This document shows positions 33,501 to 42,500 of a DNA stretch of 64,000 nt, in pieces. The number at the start of each line of letters is the position of its first letter. The first letter of the stretch is position 1. The DNA comes from Limnomonas spitsbergensis (lineage: Eukaryota > Chlorophyta > Chlorophyceae > Chlamydomonadales). The position numbers were made by a program, and so were the translations under genes. The DNA lies in NCBI GenBank assembly GCA_037349105.1, contig JAYJMM010000113.1:806001-870000 (forward strand), in the 5' to 3' direction. The notes under the pieces are model-generated. The model saw only the letters and a list, made by a program, of their open reading frames with translations, was not told the DNA's origin and ran no database searches.

Positions 33501-36500
33501 CTGTGTTGCGCCGACAGGTGCGCCTTGCCACCTTAGGGGTTGCTGGGTTACTGTGTTGCGCCGACAGGTGCGCCTTGCAACCTTAGGGGTTGCTGGGTTA
33601 CTGTGTTGCGCCGACAGGTGCGCCTTGCAACCTTAGGGGTTGCTGGGTTACTGTGTTGCGCCGACAGGTGCGCCTTGCACCTTAGGGGTTGCTGGGTTAC
33701 TGTGTTGCGCCGACAGGTGCGCCTTGCAACCTTAGGGGTTGCTGGGTTACTGTGTTGCGCCGACAGGTGCGCCTTGCCACCTTAGGGGTTGCTGGGTTAC
33801 TGTGTTTGCGCCGACAGGTGCGCCTTGCCACCTTAGGGGTTGCTGGGTTACTGTGTTGCGCCGACAGGTGCGCCTTGCCACCTTAGGGGTTGCTGGGTTA
33901 CTGTGTTGCGCCGACAGGTGCGCCTTGCCACCTTAGGGGTTGCTGGGTTACTGTGTTGCGCCGACAGGTGCGCCTTGCCACCTTAGGGGTTGCTGGGTTA
34001 CTGTGTTGCGCCGACAGGTGCGCCTTGCAACCTTAGGGGTTGCTGGGTTACTGTGTTGCGCCGACAGGTGCGCCTTGCCACCTTAGGGGTTGCTGGGTTA
34101 CTGTGTTGCGCCGACAGGTGCGCCTTGCCACCTTAGGGGTTGCTGGGTTACTGTGTTGCGCCGACAGGTGCGCCTTGCAACCTTAGGGGTTGCTGGGTTA
34201 CTGTGTTGCGCCGACAGGTGCGCCTTGCCACCTTAGGGGTTGCTGGGTTACTGTGTTGCGCCGACAGGTGCGCCTTGCCACCTTAGGGGTTGCTGGGTTA
34301 CTGTGTTGCGCCGACAGGTGCGCCTTGCCACCTTAGGGGATTGCTGGGTTACTGTGTTGCCCGACGGTCGCCTTGCCACCTTTAGGGGTTGCTGGGGTTA
34401 CTGTTTTTGCGCCGGCAGGTGCGCTGCCACCTTAGGGGTTGCTGGTTACTGTGTTGCGCCGCAGGTGGCGCCCTTGCAACCTTAGGGGTTTGCTGGGTTA
34501 CTCTGTTGCGCCGAACCAGGTGCGCCTGCCACCTTAAGGGGTTTGCTGGGTTACTGTGTTGCGCCGGCAGGTGCGCCTTGCCACCTTAGTTGCTGGGTTA
34601 CTGTGTTGCGCCACAGTGCGCCTTGCAACCATTAGGGGATTGCGGTTACTGTGTTGCGCCACAGGTGCGCCTTCACCTTAGGGGTTGCTGGGTTCCTGTT
34701 GCTGCGCCGACAGGTGCGCCTTGCCACCTTAGGGGTTGCTGGGGTTACTTGTTGTTGCCCGACAGGTGCCCTTTGCCACCTTAGGGTTGCTGGTTACTGT
34801 GTTGCGCCGACAGGTGCGCCTTGCACACCTTAGGGGTTGCTGGGTTACTGTGTTGCGCCGACAGGTGCGCCTTGCCACCTAGGGGTTGCTGGGTTACTGT
34901 GTTGCGCCGACAGGTGCGCCTTGCCACCTTAGGGGTTGCTGGTTACTGTGTTTGCGCCGACAGGTGCGCCTTGCCACCTTAGGGGTTGCTGGTTACTGTG
35001 TTGCGCCGACAGGTGCGCCTTGCAACCTTAGGGGTTGCTGGGTTACTGTGTTGCGCCGACAGGTGCGCCTTGCCACCTTAGGGGTTGCTGGGTTACTGTG
35101 TTGCGCCGGACAGGTGCGCCTTGCCACCTTAGGGGTTGCTGGGTTACTGTGTTGCGCCGGACAGGTGCGCCTTTGCCACCTTAGGGGTTGCTGGGTTACT
35201 GTGTTGCGCCGACAGGTGCGCCTTGCCACCTTAGGGGTTGCTGGGTTACTGTGTTGCGCCGACAGGTGCGCACTTGCCACCTTAGGGGTTGCTGGGTTAC
35301 TGTGGTGCGCCGACAGGTGCGCCCTTGCCACCTTAGGGGTTGCCTGGGTTACTGTGTTGCGCCGACAGGATGCGCCTTGCAACCTTAGGGGTTGCTGGGT
35401 TACTGTGTTGCGCCGACAGGTGCGCCTTGCCACCTTAGGGGTTGCTGGGTTTACTGTGTTGCGCCGACAGGTGCGCCTTGCAACCTTAGGGGTTTGCTGG
35501 GTTACTGTGTTGCGCCCGACAGTTGCGCCTTGCCACCTTAGGGGTTGCTGGGTTACTGTGTTGCGCCGACAGGTGCGCCTTGCACACCTTAGGGGTTGCT
35601 GGGTTACTGGTGTTGCGCCGACAGGTGCGCCTTGCCAACCTTAGGGGGTTGCTGGTTACTGTGTTGCCGCCGACAGGTGCGCCTTGCCACCTTAGGGGTT
35701 GCTGGGTTACTGTGTTGCGCCGACAGGTGCGCCTTGCCAGACCCTTAGGGGTTTGCTGGGTTACTGGTTGCGCCGACAGGTGCGCCTTGCCACCTTAGGG
35801 GTTGCTGGGTTACTGTGTTGCGCCGACAGGTGCGCCTTGCCACCTTAGGGGTTTGCTGGGTTACTGTGTTGCGCCGACAGGGGCGCCTTGCCAACCTTAG
35901 GGGTTGCTGGGTTACTGTGTTGCGCCGACAGGTGCGCCTTGCAACCTTAGGGGTTGCTGGTTACTGTGTTGCGCCGACAGGTGCGCCTTGCCACCTTAGG
36001 GGTTGCTGGGTTACTGTGTTGCGCCGACAGGTGCGCCTTGCCACCTTAGGGGTTGCTGGGTTACTGTGTTGCGCCGACAGGTGCGCCTTGCAACCTTAGG
36101 GGTTGCTGGTTTACTGTGTTGCGCCGACAGGTGCGCCTTGCAACCTTAGGGGTTGCTGGGTTACTGTGTTGCGCCGACAGGTGCGCCTTGCACCTTAGGG
36201 GTTGCTGGGTTACTGTGTTGCGCCGACAGGTGCGCCTTGCCACCTTAGGGGTTGCTGGGTTACTGTGTTGCGCCGACGGTGCGCCTTGCAACCTTAGGGG
36301 TTGCTGGGTTACTGTGTTTGCGCCGACAGGTGCGCCTTGCCACCTTAGGGGTTGCTGGGTTACTGTTGTTGCGCCCGACGAGGTGCGCCTTGCCAACCGT
36401 AGGGGTTGCTGGGTTAACTGTGTATGCGCCGGCCAGGTGCGCCTTGGCAACCTTAGGGGTTGCTGGGGTTACGTGGTTGCCCAGCAGGTGCGCCTTGCAC

Positions 36501-39500
36501 CTTAGGGGTTGCTGGGTTACTGTGTTGCGCCGACAGGTGCGCCTTGCAACCTTAGGGGTTGCTGGGTTACTGTGTTGCGCCGACAGGTGCGCCTTGCAAC
36601 CTTAGGGGTTGCTGGGTTACTGTGTTGCGCCGACAGGTGCGCCTTGCCCACCTTAGGGGTTGCTGGGTTACTGTGTTGCGCCGACAGGTGCGCCTTGCCA
36701 CCTTAGGGGTTGCTGGGTTACTGTGTTTGCGCCGACAGGTGCGCCTTGCACCTTAGGGGTTGCTGGGTTACTGTGTTGCGCCGACAGGTGCGCCTTGCCA
36801 CCTTAGGGGTTGCTGGGTTACTGTGTTGCGCCGACAGGTGCGCCTTGCCACCTTAGGGGTTGCTGGGTTACTGTGTTGCGCCGACAGGTGCGCCTTGCCA
36901 CTTAGGGGTTGCTGGGTTACTGTGTTGCGCCGACAGGTGCGCCTTGCAAACCTTAGGGGTTGCTGGGTTACTGTGTTGCGCCGACAGGTGCGCCTTGCAA
37001 CCTTAGGGGTTGCTGGGTTACTGTGTTGCGCCGACAGGTGCGCCTTGCCACCTTAGGGGTTGCTGGGTTACTGTGTTGCGCCGACAGGTGCGCCTTGCAA
37101 CCTTAGGGGTTGCTGGGTTACTGTGTTGCGCCGACAGGTGCGCCTTGCAACCTTAGGGGTTGCTGGTTACTGTGTTGCGCCGACAGGTGCGCCTTGCCAC
37201 CTTAGGGTTGCTGGGTTACTGTGTTGCGCCGACAGGTGCGCCTTGCAACCTTAGGGGTTGCTGGGTTACTGTGTTGCGCCGACAGGTGCGCCTTGCAACC
37301 TTAGGGGTTGCTGGGTTACTGTGTTGCGCCGACAGGTGCGCCTTGCCACCTTAGGGGTTGGCTGGGTTACTGTGTTGCGCCGACAGGTGCGCCCTTGCAA
37401 CCTTAGGGGTTGCTGGGTTACTGTGTTGCGCCGACAGGTGCGCCTTGCCACCTTAGGGGTTGCTGGTTACTGTGTTGCGCCGACAGGTGCGCCTTGCCAC
37501 CTTAGGGGTTGCTGGGTTACTGTGTTGCGCCGACAGGTGCGCCTTGCAACCTTAGGGGTTGCTGGGTTACTGTGTTGCGCCGACAGGTGCGCCTTGCCAC
37601 CTTAGGGGTTGCTGGGTTACTGTGTTGCGCCGACAGGTGCGCCTTGCAACCTTAGGGTTGCTGGGTTACTGTGTTGCGCCGACAGGTGCGCCTTGCCACC
37701 TTAGGGGTTGCTGGGTTACTGTGTTGCGCCGACAGGTGCGCCTTGCAACCTTAGGGGTTGCTGGGTTACTGTGTTGCGCCGACAGGTGCGCCTTGCAACC
37801 TTAGGGGTTGCTGGGTTACTGTGTTGCGCCGACAGGTGCGCCTTGCAACCTTAGGGGTTGCTGGGTTACTGTGTTGCGCCGACAGGTGCGCCTTGCCACC
37901 TTAGGGGTTGCTGGGTTACTGTGTTGCGCCGACAGGTGCGCCTTGCCACCTTAGGGGTTGCTGGGTTACTGTGTTGCGCCGACAGGTGCGCCCTTGCCAC
38001 CTTAGGGGGTTGCTGGGTTACCTGTGTTGCGCCGACAGGTGCGCCTTGCCACCTTAGGGGTTGCTGGGTTACTGTGTTGCGCCGACAGGTGCGCCTTGCA
38101 ACCTTAGGGGTTGCTGGGTTACTGTGTTGCGCCGACAGGTGCGCCTTGCCACCTTAGGGGTTGCTGGGTTACTGTGTTGCGCCGACAGGTGCGCCTTGCA
38201 ACCTTAGGGGTTGCTGGGTTACTGTGTTGCGCCGACAGGTGCGCCTTGCAACCTTAGGGGTTGCTGGGTTACTGTGTTGCGCCGACAGGTGCGCCTTGCA
38301 ACCTTAGGGGTTGCTGGGTTACTGTGTTGCGCCGACAGGTGCGCCTTGCAACCTTAGGGGTTGCTGGGTTACTGTGTTGCGCCGACAGGTGCGCCTTGCC
38401 ACCTTAGGGGTTGCTGGGTTACTGTGTTGCGCCGACAGGTGCGCCTTGCCACCTTAGGGGTTGCTGGGTTACTGTGTTGCGCCGACAGGTGCGCCTTGCA
38501 ACCTTAGGGGTTGCTGGGTTACTGTGTTGCGCCGACAGGTGCGCCTTGCCACCTTAGGGGTTGCTGGGTTACTGTGTTGCGCCGACAGGTGCGCCTTGCA
38601 ACCTTAGGGGTTGCTGGGTTACTGTGTTGCGCCGACAGGTGCGCCTTGCCACCTTAGGGGTTGCTGGGTTACTGTGTTGCGCCGACAGGTGCGCCTTGCA
38701 ACCTTAGGGGTTGCTGGGTTACTGTGTTGCGCCGACAGGTGCGCCTTGCAACCTTAGGGGTTGCTGGTTACTGTGTTGCGCCGACAGGTGCGCCTTGCCA
38801 CCTTAGGGGTTGCTGGGTTACTGTGTTGCGCCGACAGGTGCGCCTTGCCACCTTAGGGGTTGCTGGGTTACTGTGTTGCGCCGACAGGTGCGCCTTGCAA
38901 CCTTAGGGGGTTGCTGGTTACTGTGTTGCGCCGACAGGTGCGCCTTGCCACCTTAGGGGTTGCTGGGTTACTGTGTTGCGCCGACAGGTGCGCCTTGCCA
39001 CCTTAGGGGTTGCTGGGTTACTGTGTTGCGCCGACAGGTGCGCCTTGCCACCTTAGGGGTTGCTGGGTTACTGTGTTGCGCCGACAGGTGCGCCTTGCAA
39101 CCTTAGGGGTTGCTGGGTTACTGTGTTGCGCCGACAGGTGCGCCTTGCCACCTTAGGGGTTGCTGGGTTACTGTGTTGCGCCGACAGGTGCGCCTTGCAA
39201 CCTTAGGGGTTGCTGGGTTACTGTGTTGCGCCGACAGGTGCGCCTTGCAACCTTAGGGGTTGCTGGGTTACTGTGTTGCGCCGACAGGTGCGCCTTGCCA
39301 CCTTAGGGGTTGCTGGGTTACTGTGTTGCGCCGACAGGTGCGCCTTGCAACCTTAGGGGTTGCTGGGTTACTGTGTTGCGCCGACAGGTGCGCCTTGCCA
39401 CCTTAGGGGTTGCTGGGTTACTGTGTTGCGCCGACAGGTGCGCCTTGCAACCTTAGGGGTTGCTGGGTTACTGTGTTGCGCCGACAGGTGCGCCTTGCAA

Positions 39501-42500
39501 CCTTAGGGGTTGCTGGGTTACTGTGTTGCGCCGACAGGTGCGCCTTGCCACCTTAGGGGTTGCTGGGTTACTGTGTTGCGCCGACAGGTGCGCCTTGCCA
39601 CCTTAGGGGTTGCTGGGTTACTGTGTTGCGCCGACAGGTGCGCCTTGCCACCTTAGGGGTTGCTGGGTTACTGTGTTGCGCCGACAGGTGCGCCTTGCCA
39701 CCTTAGGGGTTGCTGGGTTACTGTGTTGCGCCGACAGGTGCGCCTTGCAACCTTAGGGGTTGCTGGGTTACTGTGTTGCGCCGACAGGTGCGCCTTGCCA
39801 CCTTAGGGGTTGCTGGTTACTGTGTTGCGCCGACAGGTGCGCCTTGCCACCTTAGGGGTTGCTGGGTTACTGTGTTGCGCCGACAGGTGCGCCTTGCAAC
39901 CTTAGGGGTTGCTGGGTTACTGTGTTGCGCCGACAGGTGCGCCTTGCCACCTTAGGGGTTGCTGGGTTACTGTGTTGCGCCGACAGGTGCGCCTTGCCAC
40001 CTTAGGGTTGCTGGGTTACTGTGTTGCGCCGGCAGGTGCGCCTTGCCACCTTAGGGGTTGCTGGGTTACTGTGTTGCGCCGACAGGTGCGCCTTGCCACC
40101 TTAGGGGTTGCTGGGTTACTGTGTTGCGCCGACAGGTGCGCCTTGCCACCTTAGGGGTTGCTGGGTTACTGTGTTGCGCCGACAGGTGCGCCTTGCCACC
40201 TTAGGGGTTGCTGGGTTACTGTGTTGCGCCGACAGGTGCGCCTTGCCACCTTAGGGGTTGCTGGGTTACTGTGTTGCGCCGACAGGTGCGCCTTGCCACC
40301 TTAGGGGTTGCTGGGTTACTGTGTTGCGCCGACAGGTGCGCCTTGCACCTTAGGGGTTGCTGGGTTACTGTGTTGCGCCGACAGGTGCGCCTTGCCACCT
40401 TAGGGGTTGCTGGGTTACTGTGTTGCGCCGACAGGTGCGCCTTGCAACCTTAGGGGTTGCTGGGTTACTGTGTTGCGCCGACAGGTGCGCCTTGCCACCT
40501 TAGGGGTTGCTGGGTTACTGTGTTGCGCCGACAGGTGCGCCTTGCCACCTTAGGGGTTGCTGGGTTACTGTGTTGCGCCGACAGGTGCGCCTTGCCACCT
40601 TAGGGGTTGCTGGGTTACTGTGTTGCGCCGACAGGTGCGCCTTGCCACCTTAGGGGTTGCTGGGTTACTGTGTTGCGCCGACAGGTGCGCCTTGCCACCT
40701 TAGGGGTTGCTGGGTTACTGTGTTGCGCCGACAGGTGCGCCTTGCAACCTTAGGGGTTGCTGGGTTACTGTGTTGCGCCTTGCCACCTTAGGGGTTGCTG
40801 GGTTACTGTGTTGCGACCGACAGGTGAGCCTTGCCACCTTAGGGGTTGCTGGGTTACTGTGTTGCGCCGACAGGTGCGCCTTGCCACCCTTAGGGGTTGC
40901 TGGGTTACTGTGTTGCGCCGACAGGTGCGCCTTGCCACCTTAGGGGGTTGCTGGGTTACTGGGTTCGCCGACAGGTGCGCCTTGCAACCTTAGTGGTTGC
41001 TGGTTACTGTGTTGCGCCGACAGGTGCGCCTTGCACCTTAGGGGTTTGCTGGGTTACTGTGTTGCGCCGACAGGTGCGCCTTGCCACCTTAGGGGTTGCT
41101 TGGGTTACTGTGTTTGCGCCGACAGGTGCGCCTGCCACCTTAGGTGTTGCTGGGTTACTGTGTTGCGCCGACAGTGCGCCTTGCCACCTTAGGGGTTGCT
41201 GGGTTACTGTGTTGCGCCGACAGGTGCGCCTTGCCACCTTAGGGGTTGCTGGGTTACTGTGTTGCGCCGACAGGTGCGCCTTGCCACCTTAGGGGTTGCT
41301 GGGTTACTGTGTTGCGCCGACAGGTGCGCCTTGCAACCTTAGGGGTTGCTGGGTTACTGTGTTGCGCCGGCAGGTGCGCCTGGCTGCTGGGGTGGAGGGC
41401 TGCATATCTGTGCTGCTGAGATTAGCATTTCTGTTGGGCGCCAGATTCCCATTAGCTTCTCGTCAGATTCCCATCTGCTTCCTCCCTGTTACCTTCGCTC
41501 CCCGCAGATCCACCGCCAGTTCCGCAAGCCTCTTGTGATCTTCACGCCCAAGAACCTCCTCCGCCACCCCAAGTGCAAGAGTGGGCTGTACGAGTTTGAC
41601 GACGAGGCGGACGATGCCGGCATTGTTGGTGTGCGCTTCAAGCGCCTCATCATGGACGATACCGGCAAGCTGCCCAAGGACCGTGCGCCGCGCCCGCCAG
41701 TGGAGGACGCTTGCAAGTGGGTGAAGGTTGTGAAGGGTTCGAGGCAGCTGACCCAGCAGTCTTTCTTTTTTCGTGACTCAGCTACATGTCAGCTGATGTC
41801 AGCTACACTCCGGCCTCCTGCCGGAGGCCCCCATTTTGTGCCCAGCCTTGTTCCTTTGGCCGCTAGTTGCAGGCCGATCCAGGATTGGCCCTGATCGGGG
41901 GCCTTTGGTGAATGTGGGGCGGCATTCCCTAGTTGGACTCGTAGCCGGAAAAGAAACACTCCCCCCCCATGTACTCCCCCGTACACTCCCATACCCACCC
42001 ATAACCAACCTTATCTGGATGAGCTGGGAATCGGGATACCTCTACTGCACCCTTCCCTCTGAAGCACTTCGAACATCCTTGGCTGAAGGGCCCGGGTAAT
42101 CTTCGAAACTGCATTGTGATGGGGATGGATTATTGCAATTATTAGTCTCCAACGAGAAATCCTCATCCCTACCCCCCTCTCTCTACCCCCTCTCTACCCT
42201 CTACCCTCATCCCTACCCCCCTACCCCCTCTCTCTACCCTCTACCCTCATCCCTACCCCCCTACCCCCCCTCTCTACCCTCTATCCTCATCCCTACCCCC
42301 CTCCCCACCCCCTCTCTCTACCCCCTCTCTACCCTCTTAACCCATCCCTACCCCCCTACCCCCTCTCTCTACCCCCTCTCTACCCACTACCCCCCTGCCC
42401 CCTCTCTCTACCCCCTCTCTACCCACTACTCCCCTGCCTCCTCTCTCTACCCACTATCCCCCTACCCCCTCTCTCTACCCTCTACCCCCTCATCCCTACC

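Noticed and set aside
27758..41292. Dozens of near-identical 60-130 residue open frames, looking like a repeat-protein family
   Set aside because: The 50-bp period is not a multiple of three, so any start gives the same three-unit frame. They begin and end within the array and lie in an intron whose flanking exons join in phase.
27861..41390. CRISPR-like array
   Set aside because: Units are contiguous with no variable spacers, and the setting is a eukaryotic intron.
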